Positions 53,891 to 63,800 of a DNA stretch of 64,000 bases are shown here, piece after piece; the stretch's first letter is position 1; the number at the start of each line of letters is the position of its first letter. Origin of the DNA: Nitrospira sp. (GTDB taxonomy: Bacteria > Nitrospirota > Nitrospiria > Nitrospirales > Nitrospiraceae). The stretch spans positions 1 to 64,000 of the forward strand of contig JAUYAO010000006.1 in assembly GCA_030692565.1 (NCBI GenBank). The letters run 5' to 3'. Both the position numbers and the translations under genes were made by a program. A model generated the notes under the pieces. The model saw only the letters and a list, made by a program, of their open reading frames with translations, ran no database searches and was not told where the DNA came from.

Positions 53891-54637
53891 ATGGCTATCC
53901 GCAGCACCCCACGATTCTCACGAACGCTATTGCTGCTCAGTGCCCTGCTCACGAGCTGCAGTTCTCCTCCGCCGCCCGCCGCCACTCCTGCTCCCGTCAG
54001 CCAGGACGTGCAATTCCGAACCATGTGGGACGACATCTACGAACGACTCAAACCAGAGATCCAAAACGGCTCCATCGTGGTAGAGCGCGGGAAAGCCGGC
54101 ACGGCGTCACTGTTGCCGGCCGGTCCGCACATGGTTCGGCACGATGTCCGCACCTCTTCGACCACTCACGCCAGCATCGACGACACCCCGCCGGTCATTC
54201 CCGCCGACCACACCCCGGAGGCAGCCGTGGCCCTCCTCGGCGACGCATCGACCGACGAGTACATTCGAATCCGGTTATCCGATCGGGTCCTCTTCGCATC
54301 CGGAGACGATCGCATCAGTGAAGAAGGCATCACCGTCCTCGCGCGGCTCGGCGCGATTCTAAAAGACGAGGCGAATATCCAGATTGCGATTCAGGGGCAC
54401 ACCGACAACAAGCCGATTCGCGACCGGCTCCGCCATCGTTTCCCGGATAATCAGGCGCTGTCACAAGCCAGAGCCACGAATGCCGCGTCCATATTGGAAC
54501 GCAGCGGAGTACCCATGCCCTGGCTCAGCCTGCAATGGTTCGGCGAGAGCCACCCCATTGCAGCCAACGACTCGGAAGACAATCGCCGAAAGAATCGTCG
54601 TGTCGAAATCCTGATCACGCCGAAAGAACACCGGTAA
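53891..54637 (+). CDS. OmpA-family lipoprotein
   Basis: A 248-aa lipoprotein with lipobox LLTSC. The C-terminal 110 residues are an OmpA-type peptidoglycan-binding domain: FASGDDRISEEGITVLARLGAIL, then IAIQGHTDNKPI, LSQARATNAASIL, LQWFGESHPIA and NRRKNRRVEI. The start at 53891 has GGAG; 53876 is an alternative. It links the outer membrane to peptidoglycan. It is 27 bp from the next TPR gene. Confidence 0.87.
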   Translation: MAIRSTPRFSRTLLLLSALLTSCSSPPPPAATPAPVSQDVQFRTMWDDIYERLKPEIQNGSIVVERGKAGTASLLPAGPHMVRHDVRTSSTTHASIDDTPPVIPADHTPEAAVALLGDASTDEYIRIRLSDRVLFASGDDRISEEGITVLARLGAILKDEANIQIAIQGHTDNKPIRDRLRHRFPDNQALSQARATNAASILERSGVPMPWLSLQWFGESHPIAANDSEDNRRKNRRVEILITPKEHR

Positions 54638-54664
54638 CCAACGATCGCAGGGGAACCCGCCGCC

Positions 54665-55618
54665 ATGCCAGGCCCGTCTCAGTCATTTCGCCGTGTAGGT
54701 ATCGTACTCCTGGCACTCGTCGTCCTGGGGGTTCCGGCCGGCCGGAGTACTCTCGCTGCGACGCTGGCATCCCTGACCACTGAATCGGCTCCTCAGATGC
54801 TGCAGAAGAACGGCCAGTCCGAAACAGATCCCGCGGTCACACTCCTGCAACAAGGCATCGTGCTGATGGACAAGAAGAATCCCGAAGCCGCGAGTGCGGT
54901 CCTGGAACGCTCCGTGACCCTAGCCCCCGACCTCGTAGAGGCACACTATCAGCTCGGGCTTGCCTGTGAAGAATTGCACGATCCCCGACGAGCCATCACG
55001 CAGTTTGAGACGGTTTCCAGGTTGGCACCGGAACATATCGAAGCCCACTTTCGCCTCGGCCTGCTGTATGCGCAACAAGACGACCCGAGTCAGGCGATTC
55101 AATCCTTCAGCGCGATTCTTCGCATCAATCCACAGCATCACTCTGCGCGATACAGCCTCGGACTCGTGCTGAAGAAAGCCGGCCGACCTGATCAAGCCCA
55201 ACGCCATTTCGAACTCGTCTTGGCGCAGAATCCGTCCCACGCCGGCGCCCATACCAATCTCGGCAACCTCTGGCACGACAAGCAGGAGCTTCAGCGCGCC
55301 GTCGCTGAATACCGGGCCGCCCTGCTCACCACGCCCGACCACCTGATGGCCCGCCGCAATCTGGCGATGGTGCTCCTCAAACAAGGAGAGATAGAAGAAG
55401 CCGTCGCCGAGTATGCCCGGGCGATTGCGCTCCATCAAAACGACCCCGTGCTGCACGCCGAGTATGCCGCGCTCTTACGCCGGGCCGGGCGCACGTCTGA
55501 AGCGGAACTCGCCTATCGCCGAGCCCTGGCGCATCTACCGCTTACCCCGGAACAGTCCGACCGCCGGATGCAGATCGAGGCCGGCCTGCGCGAACTCTAT
55601 ACCTCCCAAATCGAGTAG
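54665..55618 (+). CDS. Exported TPR-repeat protein
   Basis: A 317-aa protein with a signal peptide (VGIVLLALVVLGVPAG) and about seven consecutive TPR units from residue 65 to 300, for example PDLVEAHYQLGLACEELHDPRRAITQFETV. It probably acts as a periplasmic scaffold with the OmpA-like lipoprotein encoded just upstream. Confidence 0.75.
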   Translation: MPGPSQSFRRVGIVLLALVVLGVPAGRSTLAATLASLTTESAPQMLQKNGQSETDPAVTLLQQGIVLMDKKNPEAASAVLERSVTLAPDLVEAHYQLGLACEELHDPRRAITQFETVSRLAPEHIEAHFRLGLLYAQQDDPSQAIQSFSAILRINPQHHSARYSLGLVLKKAGRPDQAQRHFELVLAQNPSHAGAHTNLGNLWHDKQELQRAVAEYRAALLTTPDHLMARRNLAMVLLKQGEIEEAVAEYARAIALHQNDPVLHAEYAALLRRAGRTSEAELAYRRALAHLPLTPEQSDRRMQIEAGLRELYTSQIE

Positions 55619-55792
55619 TACCGGCACAGCCTGCGCGAGCCTGCCGGCTCCCTACAGGCCCGCTCATGGCCGGTCCGCCCCTACCGGGGAAAGTCGGAAC
55701 ACCATCACGTGATCGACTAGGAAGCGGGAGCCTTGCTGAGGTACCGCGCCCGAGAGTACAGACATAGTCATCTCCTGTCGGGGGATCGCGCG

Positions 55793-56878
55793 TCAGGGAG
55801 CTTTCTGTTTCACGACGATCGCGCGGAGCAGTGATTCGAGCTTGGCCCTGGCGTCCTGGCTCGACCCGTTCGAGGTCAGCGACGCATGGAGATCGATCCA
55901 GGTTCCCGCCTGCACCCAGTGCGCATGGAGGTGGGAATTCGTGATATTCGGCACCGCGCGCTCATAGGCGATCGTCTCCCAGTTGCCCAGACGCCCGAAG
56001 ACCACGCGCTCCGCGTCAGCGAGCCCATTCTTCTTCGACACCGTGACCTCGTCCGCCCAGATTTTCTGGAGGCCGGGAAACGCCTGGTCCGACTCGAACC
56101 ATCCCGAAATGATCACCTGTTTGGCATCGTCGCGAAAATGAAAGTAGCGCGGATTATTGGAGGATCCTCCGATCGCGCTGTTCGTGAGCGACAAACCGCC
56201 GAGGGGAAGGCGCATGACCAGCCGGCTCGCCGGAACCGTAAGCACATGGGCCTGTTCGGTTGAGGTGATCTGAAGTGCATCGGGACGAACGGAATGCTCC
56301 TGTGCCCCCGGCGCAGCCGTCTGCCTGGTGGCCTGCGCCGCCCCTTCCAGCATCGCTGTCGCCTGCTGGTTGACCGGATCCGCCGCATCCTGCGACAAGA
56401 TCGTGAACGACACCAGCAAGTCTCCCACCCGCAACATCCCCTGTTTCATCCGCTTGAACTCGCCGGGCTTCGGGGCCCGATCGGTCACCGCATAGTGGTA
56501 GCCGAGTCCCGTCGCGCCTTTCATTTCCACCACCGCCACATCGGTTTCGAGCGCCTGGGCCTTGGCCTGCGCCGCCGCCTGCTCAACCTTCTTTCGGAGG
56601 TCCGCGGCGACCGGAAGCACGGCGCCGGAACGGTCGGACCAGATGGGTGTGAGCAACACTCGAAACGCTGCGCCGCTTTCCGGAACGAAGGCAATCGTCG
56701 GAGGAAGACCGTTCGGCGGCTGCGTGACATTGTCTTTCCAGGTAGCGGGAACCTTGAGCTGGAGACTACCGTGCTGACCCAGCGCATAGTCCCGTGAAAC
56801 CGTCGATTCGGCAAATACCGGGGCCGCTGCCACCATCAGACCAAGCATCATCAACACTCGAATCGCAGTGAACCGCAT
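55793..56878 (-). CDS. Exported protein of unknown function
   Basis: A 361-aa protein with a signal peptide (ending APVFAES). SLQLKVPATWKDNV and FRVLLTPIWSDRSG resemble small PsbP/DcrB-like beta folds in the N-terminal half, and a second similar region starts near SRLVMRLPLGGLSL. This similarity is weak. The start at 56878 follows GGAGGTAGG. It is monocistronic. Confidence 0.65.
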   Translation of the reverse strand: MRFTAIRVLMMLGLMVAAAPVFAESTVSRDYALGQHGSLQLKVPATWKDNVTQPPNGLPPTIAFVPESGAAFRVLLTPIWSDRSGAVLPVAADLRKKVEQAAAQAKAQALETDVAVVEMKGATGLGYHYAVTDRAPKPGEFKRMKQGMLRVGDLLVSFTILSQDAADPVNQQATAMLEGAAQATRQTAAPGAQEHSVRPDALQITSTEQAHVLTVPASRLVMRLPLGGLSLTNSAIGGSSNNPRYFHFRDDAKQVIISGWFESDQAFPGLQKIWADEVTVSKKNGLADAERVVFGRLGNWETIAYERAVPNITNSHLHAHWVQAGTWIDLHASLTSNGSSQDARAKLESLLRAIVVKQKAP

Positions 56879-57106
56879 CACCCTACCTCCAAGAAATCAG
56901 GGAACCCACAGAGCATCATTGCTAAATGCTATCTACCCCCGCATTTACAGAGGCCAACAGTACACGAGATCGAATACGAAACCTACTCCCTCCCCGCAAA
57001 CAACAACGGCAAAGATGATTCAGTACTCGACGCGAAGAGCATTGATCCAGGCTGGTTCGTGCGGGGAAGACTAGGCACACGTGTGCGGCCAACGAGGCTT
57101 CACATG

Positions 57107-57505
57107 TCAAACAGAGCCTACTGTCGAACTTCCCGGATCAAGCCATCCCGGGGATTCGCGTCGGCCTGAACGAACCTTCAGCAGATGAATGAGCTCGGTT
57201 CGCAGCCGGCGATTGAGCCGTTGCCTGGTCTCATCAGGCAGGCGGAGAAACTCTACACCGAACTGATGGCCCTCGACCCATTTGATCGTGCCGCACTCAA
57301 TGGTCAGCGCGTGGGCCTGATCCGGAAGCAGGATACTCACACGCACGTCATTGCCACAAAGGACCTCGCGGTCGCACAGGACCGAGCACCCCTGAAACGA
57401 CAGATTCGTCAGCAGCCCCTCGCCGACAAACGGCGCCCCGCCGAAGATGACCGGACAGTGGAGCGGATACCGGGGATAGGTCCGGCCATATGAAAGTGCA
57501 GCCAC
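57107..57505 (-). CDS. PilZ-domain protein
   Basis: A 132-aa PilZ domain with the c-di-GMP motifs RTYPRYPL (RxxxR) and NLSFQGC (D/NxSxxG), and the C-terminal strand KWVEGHQFGVEFLRL. The GTG at 57505 has GGAGG 5 nt upstream; a GTG at 57544 is a longer alternative. It lies 72 bp after the membrane-protein gene on the same strand. Its target is unknown; the cellulose synthase is a possible functional neighbour. Confidence 0.8.
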   Translation of the reverse strand: MAALSYGRTYPRYPLHCPVIFGGAPFVGEGLLTNLSFQGCSVLCDREVLCGNDVRVSILLPDQAHALTIECGTIKWVEGHQFGVEFLRLPDETRQRLNRRLRTELIHLLKVRSGRRESPGWLDPGSSTVGSV

Positions 57506-57577
57506 GGCAACCTCCGTACCCGCGGATTGTACCGAGACCGGCACGGCGGCGGTATCCTACCTAGGAAGGGGGAGGCA

Positions 57578-58027
57578 TCAGTGCGTCGCTCCAGCCGAAG
57601 CCTCACCACGACGCAGCACCCGCAGCATCCACAAATTCCCTACATACAGGAGCGTGGAGTGGAGTGTGAACAACACCCGACCCGCGAAAAGCTGCTCAGG
57701 GTAATTCGGGTCGGTCGCCATAAACAGGAAGGGCCAGGACAACCCGATCACAATCCAGGCGAGCATCAGCAACAACCCCGTCATCAGAATGCCGTAGCCG
57801 GATGCGCGCGCCCACAGCGCAACATCAACGGTCGACATGACGGCTAGGACCAGAAAGGCATAGGCGTACAGCATGAACATGAGAAACGGCGCGCCGCTGG
57901 GTCCGGACGAATCCAGGCAGGCGTAGTAGGCGGTGCCCATCATGGCCAGAAACAGGGCGAACAACACCCCGTGCCACCAGGGCCAGGTGCCGCCTCCGAA
58001 CAGGATGGACGGCCACCTGTCGTTCAT
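57578..58027 (-). CDS. Four-helix membrane protein, unknown
   Basis: A 149-aa protein with four predicted transmembrane helices (for example WWHGVLFALFLAMMGTAYYA and ILMTGLLLMLAWIVIGLSW). No family was recognised. It is in a leftward run with the PilZ gene and a secreted protein gene 28 bp upstream. Confidence 0.65.
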   Translation of the reverse strand: MNDRWPSILFGGGTWPWWHGVLFALFLAMMGTAYYACLDSSGPSGAPFLMFMLYAYAFLVLAVMSTVDVALWARASGYGILMTGLLLMLAWIVIGLSWPFLFMATDPNYPEQLFAGRVLFTLHSTLLYVGNLWMLRVLRRGEASAGATH

Positions 58028-58055
58028 TCTTGCGCCTCCGGCAGGAAAGACTCCC

Positions 58056-58448
58056 TCAATCGTTCACGCCGATCTCAGTGAACCGATAGCGCCCGTTCAC
58101 CAGCCCGAACACAAAAATCTGCTCCCCGCAGACGACGGAATACCCGTCGAGATCGTGAACGGGTGTGACCTTCTTGAAACAACGACGCATCACCGGGCTA
58201 AACAACGTCGGATACTCGCGGAGGAAGGCCGAGCGGTCGTGCTCGATCCCGTCCAGAAGAAATGGCAACCTGGTAAGGTCGGCGACGGTCCCCCGCTGGT
58301 CCTCGACCACCGCCTGGCTGAACTGCTTCCAGAACACCCCGAACGTGTGGGCATCGGCATCCTGGGCGGCTCCGGCGACGTGGGGAAGCCCCAGCCACAA
58401 CAAGAGCGTCAGACCGATGATCCATGTCCAGGCTCGTGAAACGATCAT
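58056..58448 (-). CDS. Exported protein of unknown function
   Basis: A 130-aa protein with a signal peptide (WIIGLTLLLWLGLPHVAGAAQ), then FWKQFSQAVVEDQRGTVADLTRLPFLLDG, a pattern seen in small periplasmic NTF2-like or DUF4440-type proteins; the resemblance is weak. Two cysteines (RRCFKKV, VVCGEQ) could pair. The start at 58448 is set by the signal peptide. Confidence 0.65.
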   Translation of the reverse strand: MIVSRAWTWIIGLTLLLWLGLPHVAGAAQDADAHTFGVFWKQFSQAVVEDQRGTVADLTRLPFLLDGIEHDRSAFLREYPTLFSPVMRRCFKKVTPVHDLDGYSVVCGEQIFVFGLVNGRYRFTEIGVND

Positions 58449-58692
58449 GGCACCCCGCCCCTTCCAGAGCCCTGTGGGACACCGAAAGAATCGGCTGGCA
58501 GTATACTGAATCGCCGCGCCAGCCGAAAGCCGCCATGGATGGCGCATTCACGCGGCATGAGCCCCTCAACTCCAATCCATGCCACAATGCACGCCCTCAC
58601 GATGAAGCGCGCGCTTCCGGCAGCCGATTGAAAACAACCCCACGCCTGTACGACAATCGCCGAACCATTCTACTCCGCGAAAGGACACATTC

Positions 58693-59109
58693 ATGGAAAC
58701 GCCCTTGCTCGAAACACCGCCCGACAATGCGGTCCACAGCTTTGTCCAGCTCGGATACATTGCGGCCTACGATGCGCCGTTGAATTGCGATTTCGCCTTC
58801 CTCGCATACAAGGAAACCGACAAGGATTCAGGCAACTGGCGGGTGCGCATCCGCTCGACGCAGACGGTGGGGGCCGTCCTTGAAGCCCCGATGATCGCGA
58901 GCAAAGCGCGGGAAGCCGGAGCCCAAGGGAAACCGTTTTTTCTCTGGGGGTACAAACTGGAACCCAGCGCGGCGGATCAGCGTCACATCGAGTTTCGCGT
59001 CTATCAGGAAGGTGGCACACCGAAAGAACTCGAAATCTTCGTCCGGCTGAGAACGTTCGACCAGAGCGCCGACACACCGCAGAGCCTCCGCGTTCCGTGG
59101 CCGGCATAA
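58693..59109 (+). CDS. Soluble protein of unknown function
   Basis: A 138-aa protein with no signal peptide or transmembrane segment. It is predicted to be mainly beta-strand (FAFLAYKETDKDSGNWRVRIRST). AAAGGA precedes the ATG, and the opposite-strand reading frame has unlikely composition, so this frame is preferred. No family was recognised. It converges with the secreted-protein gene at 59124. Confidence 0.6.
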   Translation: METPLLETPPDNAVHSFVQLGYIAAYDAPLNCDFAFLAYKETDKDSGNWRVRIRSTQTVGAVLEAPMIASKAREAGAQGKPFFLWGYKLEPSAADQRHIEFRVYQEGGTPKELEIFVRLRTFDQSADTPQSLRVPWPA

Positions 59110-59123
59110 CCCCGGGCCATGCG

Positions 59124-60026
59124 TCAGCGTCCTTTCGCGGGTTTCAGCAGTCCGCGGAACGTCGCCCCGTCGGGATAATGCAGATCGTCCACCCCCCACG
59201 TCGTGCCCGATAATTGCAGCCGATACTCGACGAGTTTATAGCGGCCTTCCTCATCGAATCGCACTGGCACCGTCGCGCGCGAGCCGACACGCAGGACGGC
59301 TCCCACGGTAAAGCCGGTCGGATACTCCTGTGAATTGGTAAAGGGATCGCCGTTGATCACCGGCACCTCATCCTGAGGAACAGGCCGGGCGAAATAGGCA
59401 GCGATAGCCTTCGTGAGACTGTCGGTCAACATGGATGCCTTCTTTGCCACGCTGCCCTTGGTGAAGGCCATGTCTCGCGTCATATGCTGGCGTAAGAGTT
59501 CGAGCACGGCCGCTTCAGGCGAGAGCTCCAGACTGGTCCGCCGCACTTGCCACACCACATGATCCAGCCCAAGCATCGCCTCCTGCTTCGAGAAGAGATG
59601 GTAATCGAAGGATCCGTTCCGACAGGTCATGCGCCAGGTGAGAACCGGCATGGAGGTCAGACCAAGGGCTCGTGCCGCCCGCCCGGCTGGAGCCGGCAAC
59701 CCCCCTTCAAAAAGCCCTTCAGCCGGCATCACGATGAACGTATTTTGCGCCTGCTCACAGGCCAAGGGATGGGGCGCCGTGACCGCTTTGCCCTCGACCA
59801 GAATGGCCTGCCCCGCTAATCCGGCGTTCTCCAACGCGGTGGTTCCAGGTTTTGCCCAAGGCGCCACGCGGCCGGATTCAATCAGCCATCGTTCCTGCGG
59901 CTGCCACGGCTCAAAGGCCCAGACCGATCCGCCCACACCGCCCAACTGTAACGTGAGCAGAGCTGTAGCCGTGCAGAGGGCACCCTCCAACCGACGACGA
60001 CGACCGATAGAAATCCCCAATGACAT
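59124..60026 (-). CDS. Exported protein of unknown function
   Basis: A 300-aa protein with a basic N terminus (ISIGRRRRLEG) and a signal peptide ending GSVWAFE. The C-terminal part (ATVPVRFDEEGRYKLVEYRLQLSGTTWGVDDLHYP) resembles the DUF3828/NTF2-like secreted fold, weakly. Two cysteines lie at CEQAQ and TCRNG. Monocistronic. Confidence 0.62.
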   Translation of the reverse strand: MSLGISIGRRRRLEGALCTATALLTLQLGGVGGSVWAFEPWQPQERWLIESGRVAPWAKPGTTALENAGLAGQAILVEGKAVTAPHPLACEQAQNTFIVMPAEGLFEGGLPAPAGRAARALGLTSMPVLTWRMTCRNGSFDYHLFSKQEAMLGLDHVVWQVRRTSLELSPEAAVLELLRQHMTRDMAFTKGSVAKKASMLTDSLTKAIAAYFARPVPQDEVPVINGDPFTNSQEYPTGFTVGAVLRVGSRATVPVRFDEEGRYKLVEYRLQLSGTTWGVDDLHYPDGATFRGLLKPAKGR

Positions 60027-60137
60027 GCTCCCACCCTTTTTCAGTCAGCCAACCAATCACAATTCTACTGATAGTCGTGGCAAGGAATGAGCAGCCTGGC
60101 CTCGCAGAATAAGTTTCCCGCCGCTTGTATTGAATTT

Positions 60138-60398
60138 CTACTTCGGTTTAGGAACAACCGGCCCTTTCGGCTCGCTCTGCGCCCGTTCTATCTTGCACTC
60201 GCCGTCTTCACAGGTCTTCGCCTGGGCTTCCTTCTTGTCCGCGCAAGACTTCTTGTCTTCCTGACTGATCGCATTCTCAAGGCACTTCTTAAACTCCGCA
60301 CGAACAGCCGCGAGACAATCCAGGCAAGGGCTTTGGGCAGCAAGAGGCGCTGCGAAAAAGAACAATGTGAGTACCGCGACTGCAACCGTGCCACTCAT
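60138..60398 (-). CDS. Small exported cysteine-rich protein
   Basis: An 86-aa protein with a signal peptide (ending PLAAQ) and a short mature part with six cysteines (CLDC, KKC, KSC, KTC, GEC) and a Pro/Lys-rich tail. The pattern suggests a disulfide-stabilised helical hairpin. No family recognised. The long opposite-strand reading frame here has no homology by eye and is not called. Confidence 0.62.
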   Translation of the reverse strand: MSGTVAVAVLTLFFFAAPLAAQSPCLDCLAAVRAEFKKCLENAISQEDKKSCADKKEAQAKTCEDGECKIERAQSEPKGPVVPKPK

Positions 60399-60648
60399 GA
60401 CAAAACCTCCTCTGCGAAGAGACGACGAAACACCGGTCGTTCACCGACGGATGCGTCAGGCAACTTCATTCGACAGGTATGTATAAGAGTATGAACTTAT
60501 GCCCGGTAGGGAGATAGATCAAGAATGAGCACAGAGCAGCGGCGGTTCGGAGAGGAGCGGCCTGACTCCCCTTCAAGATCTCACCGACGGGTTCAGCCCC
60601 GCTTTTACGGACACCTAGTTACGGCTCATAATGGGTCAGGAGGGTGTC

Positions 60649-60936
60649 ATGACACAGAGGCGGAGGTTTTCAGCCGAGTACAAACGTGAAGCGGTGGCGA
60701 TGCTCGACGCGCCCGGTGTGAACGTCAGCCAAGTCGCCGCAGAGCTGGGGACTGGAGCAGGTGTCTTAGGGCGCTGTCGGCACGAGCTGCGTCAGGCCCG
60801 GAGGCAGGCGTTTCCGGGGCACGGGCGCCCCCGCGAGGAGGAACTGGCGCAGCTCCGTCGGGAATTAGCGCGCGTGACGAAGGAGCGGGATTTTTTACGA
60901 GAAGCGGCCGCGTTCTTCGCGAGAGCGTCGCGATGA
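60649..60936 (+). CDS. IS3-family transposase OrfA
   Basis: A 95-aa helix-turn-helix protein: [20 protein letters not shown], then [22 protein letters not shown] and the Leu-zipper [24 protein letters not shown], which is the standard IS3 OrfA. GGAGGG precedes the ATG. It overlaps orfB (ATGA), as needed for programmed frameshifting, but orfB is interrupted and truncated, so the element is dead. Confidence 0.87.
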   Translation: MTQRRRFSAEYKREAVAMLDAPGVNVSQVAAELGTGAGVLGRCRHELRQARRQAFPGHGRPREEELAQLRRELARVTKERDFLREAAAFFARASR

Positions 60937-61170
60937 AGTATCGGATGATCCAACGATGCCGCGAGTCGTTTTCCATCCGGATGATGTGCCGGTGTTTGCG
61001 CGTCTCTCCCAGCGGATACTACGGCTGGGCCACACGACCGCCGAGTCCGCGCGCTCAAGCGAATGCCCGCTTACTGACCTAGATTCGACAACTCCATGCC
61101 GACCAAGAAGGCGTCGTGGGGAGCCAACGAGTCTGGGAGGACCTCCGCTACATTGGGGACGGTGTGGCCG
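60933..61170 (+). pseudogene. IS3-family transposase OrfB remnant
   Basis: The first codons read [20 protein letters not shown], then [18 protein letters not shown], the conserved OrfB N terminus. An in-frame TAG sits at 61080-61082, where related proteins have Glu. The frame continues IRQLHADQEGVVGSQRVWED to about 61160, then the homology stops abruptly and a different transposase begins. The rve catalytic domain is missing. Confidence 0.82.
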
Positions 61171-61776
61171 TCATTGGTGCGCTACCTCCACCTCAACCCC
61201 GCCCGACTGCAGACCCCGCTCAACCCATGGACCTACCCCTGGAGTAGTCATGCGGCGTATCTGGGAGGCGCTGGCCCCGTCACAGTCCAGACGTCGACGG
61301 TCTTGGAATCGTTGCATCGGCAGGTGGGTCCTGCTCGGCAAGCCTACCGCCGCTTTCTGAAGGACGGATTAGCCCACGGACACCAAGAACGGTTCTATGA
61401 GACCGTGGATCAGCGGTTTCTCGGAGATGAACGGTTTATCGAAGAAGCCGATCGGCGCACCGCCGCGACACGGGAGGTCTCGGTCCGCCCCCAGCGGGTG
61501 GCGTTCGCGACGCTCCTCGCTGCAGTGGCCACCGCCTACGAGGCGACACCGCAGGCGATTCTCGCGCCCGGTCGGCACCGGGCATTAGTCCCGGCCCACG
61601 CCACGCTGGTGGGACTGGCACGGAGATGGAGCCTCCTGACCACTCGGGAATTGGGGCGGCGGTTGCACCGCGATCCGTCCATGATCAGCCGTCTGGCCGC
61701 TGCCTATGCAGCCCACCCCGCTATGAAGATTGAAGCGCAGATTCACCGATCCATCCAACCTGGATACCCCTCATAA
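61171..61776 (+). pseudogene. REP-associated tyrosine transposase (Y1/RAYT), C-terminal remnant
   Basis: From SLVRYLHLNPARLQTPLNPW and YPWSSHAAYLGGAG onward, the frame matches the second half of RAYT/Y1_Tnp proteins, followed by a DnaA C-terminal-like helix-turn-helix region (GLARRWSLLTTRELGRRLHRDPSMISR). The N-terminal HUH motif and catalytic domain are absent. An open frame begins at 61096 inside the IS3 remnant, so a chimeric protein could be made, but transposase activity is not expected. Confidence 0.78.
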
Positions 61777-62000
61777 GTCCATACTCATGCCTGCCCCCGG
61801 TAAGACCATCAGGCCGAGGTGGCCCCCCTGCATGAACCTCTAAAAAGAGGCGCAAACGCGCAAACCACAGACCGGCCAGCGTCATGATTGCGGCTTGCTC
61901 GTCGCCTTTAGTCGGTCTAGCTTAATACCAGCATTTGTATGCGATCTGCCCTGCGTCATGCTATTCAGTAAGAACCAAATCTTGTTGATTGGGGATAGGA

Positions 62001-63548
62001 ATGGGAAACCATATTGCACCTCAACTCCTGATCGGGCTTGATGCTATGGAGTGGAATCTCGTCGAGAGATGGGCAGCCGAGGGAAAGCTTCCGACTTTTC
62101 AACGATTGCTTAAAGAAGGCCTACACGGAGAATTGAGGACAACTTCCGCGCAGTTGCCGGACACCGTCTGGGCCTCGATTTGTACCGGAACGAATCCTGG
62201 CAAGTTTGAGAAGTACTTCTATGCCCAGTACGACCCTCGTTCCGGAAACCTTAGAAACGTTCCTGATGATGCTATCCATGGAGTCCCCTTCTGGGAGTAT
62301 CTGAGTGAATCCGGTAAGAGGGTCAGTATCGTTGACGTTCCCAAGTTTCCTTTGAGCCGACGGATCAACGGGTTACATCTCACCAACTGGGGCGCGCATG
62401 CCACGAAGACGGCACGTGCCTCATCTCCCGAATCTTTGCTTGGCGACATCGATGGATTATTCGGACGTCATCCCGTTGGAGATTGCGACGCGGTCGATGA
62501 AAAGCCTCAGGCCTTATACGACCTACGACGGCGAACTCTAGCGGGGCTGCGATTGCATGGCGAGCTGTTCCGCTGGCTGATGGAGAAAGAACCGTGGGAT
62601 ATTTTTTTCGCGGGGTTTTCGGCGCCGCATTGCATCGGCCATCACTTCTGGCATTACATGGACCCGGACCATCCCCGCCATGACCCCTTAGATCCTCATA
62701 AGCTGAACGATACCATCGAAGTGATATACCGTGCGCTGGACAACGAGATCGCAAAGATGCTCACGCTGGCGGGAGACAATGTCCAGTGTCTCATAGTAGC
62801 GGGACACGGAATGGGGCCCATGTATCATGCGTCCTGGCACCTGAATGAAATATTGGATTTACTGGGCTATGGTCAGGCTTCTAAGAGGGGATTAACTACC
62901 CAGAAGATTCGGGAAGGGCATGTGAATCCCTGGCGATTGTTAAAGATGATCCTGCCCGGCAAGGTGCAATACGCCATCAAGGCGGTACTACCTCAGCGCC
63001 TGCAGGATGAGCTTATTTTTAGATGGTATGCAGGCGAACGCAATTGGGCGGGTCGCCGGGCTATTGCAGTGCCCAACAACGACTCTGTGGGTGCTATCCG
63101 CATCAATGTTGTAGGCCGTGACAAGTACGGCGTCGTACAGCCTGGCGAGGAATATGAGCGCGTATGCCGTGAGATCTCGGATGCATTGTATGAAATACGC
63201 GATCCTAAGAGCGGCCGGAAGGTGGTCAAGCATGTCACCTTAACGCATCAGGAGTTTCAAGGACCTTACCTGGATCAGCTCCCCGACCTGACCGTGTTAT
63301 GGGACCAATCTTTCCCTTGGGATTCGGTTCAATCCGTCCGCTTAGGCACGTTGCATCTTCGACGACAGGATGCGAGAAGCGGTAGTCATTCGCCTCATGG
63401 CTTTCTTTTGATGCACGGGCTGGGAGTGCCTGCAGGCCGTGCGGTCTACGGACACTCAATATACGACATTGCTCCGACTGTGCTTCAGCTGGCAGGCATA
63501 CCGATTCCCCGTCATATGGACGGAAAACCTCTCGATCTGTGCTACTGA
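62001..63548 (+). CDS. Alkaline-phosphatase-superfamily phosphodiesterase/nucleotide pyrophosphatase-like protein
   Basis: A 515-aa protein of the AP superfamily (type I phosphodiesterase/nucleotide pyrophosphatase type). LLIGLDAMEWNLV holds the first metal-binding Asp, and TTSAQLPDTVWASICTGTNPGKF the nucleophile Thr/Ser region. FAGFSAPHCIGHHFWHY and LIVAGHGMG give the other metal ligands, with Gly where Asp-His is usual (SDHG). The start at 62001 has GGGGATAGG. No signal peptide is seen. The DNA here is less GC-rich than its surroundings and follows a transposon scar, so acquisition by transfer is possible. Confidence 0.8.
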   Translation: MGNHIAPQLLIGLDAMEWNLVERWAAEGKLPTFQRLLKEGLHGELRTTSAQLPDTVWASICTGTNPGKFEKYFYAQYDPRSGNLRNVPDDAIHGVPFWEYLSESGKRVSIVDVPKFPLSRRINGLHLTNWGAHATKTARASSPESLLGDIDGLFGRHPVGDCDAVDEKPQALYDLRRRTLAGLRLHGELFRWLMEKEPWDIFFAGFSAPHCIGHHFWHYMDPDHPRHDPLDPHKLNDTIEVIYRALDNEIAKMLTLAGDNVQCLIVAGHGMGPMYHASWHLNEILDLLGYGQASKRGLTTQKIREGHVNPWRLLKMILPGKVQYAIKAVLPQRLQDELIFRWYAGERNWAGRRAIAVPNNDSVGAIRINVVGRDKYGVVQPGEEYERVCREISDALYEIRDPKSGRKVVKHVTLTHQEFQGPYLDQLPDLTVLWDQSFPWDSVQSVRLGTLHLRRQDARSGSHSPHGFLLMHGLGVPAGRAVYGHSIYDIAPTVLQLAGIPIPRHMDGKPLDLCY

Positions 63549-63800
63549 AAACAAAGGGGTCGGGAGTCTTTTCCTGCCTGGGCGACGAGATACAATCCAG
63601 CCCATCCCCGTTTGTCAGCACGCATCCTGACTTCTCCTGCCCTGCCCCTCCTCCGCGGACTAATAACTCAATCGTCAAGCCGTGCTGAACGGAATAGACC
63701 CGATAGCCAGGCATACATTCCTAAAACTCCCCTACTCAATCCCCTCAAGATCCCAGCCGATAAGGCCATTGTCGTATCACCACTTCATTGGGAGGAATTC

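Noticed and set aside
51864-53891. A 675-codon leftward open frame antisense to the PEP mutase gene.
   Set aside because: It mirrors the GC-rich codon pattern of aepX, shows no family motifs and has no ribosome-binding site; aepX has clear catalytic motifs on the other strand.
60087-60494. A 135-codon rightward frame opposite the small cysteine-rich gene.
   Set aside because: The leftward frame has a signal peptide and ordered cysteines; the rightward one has neither signal nor motifs.
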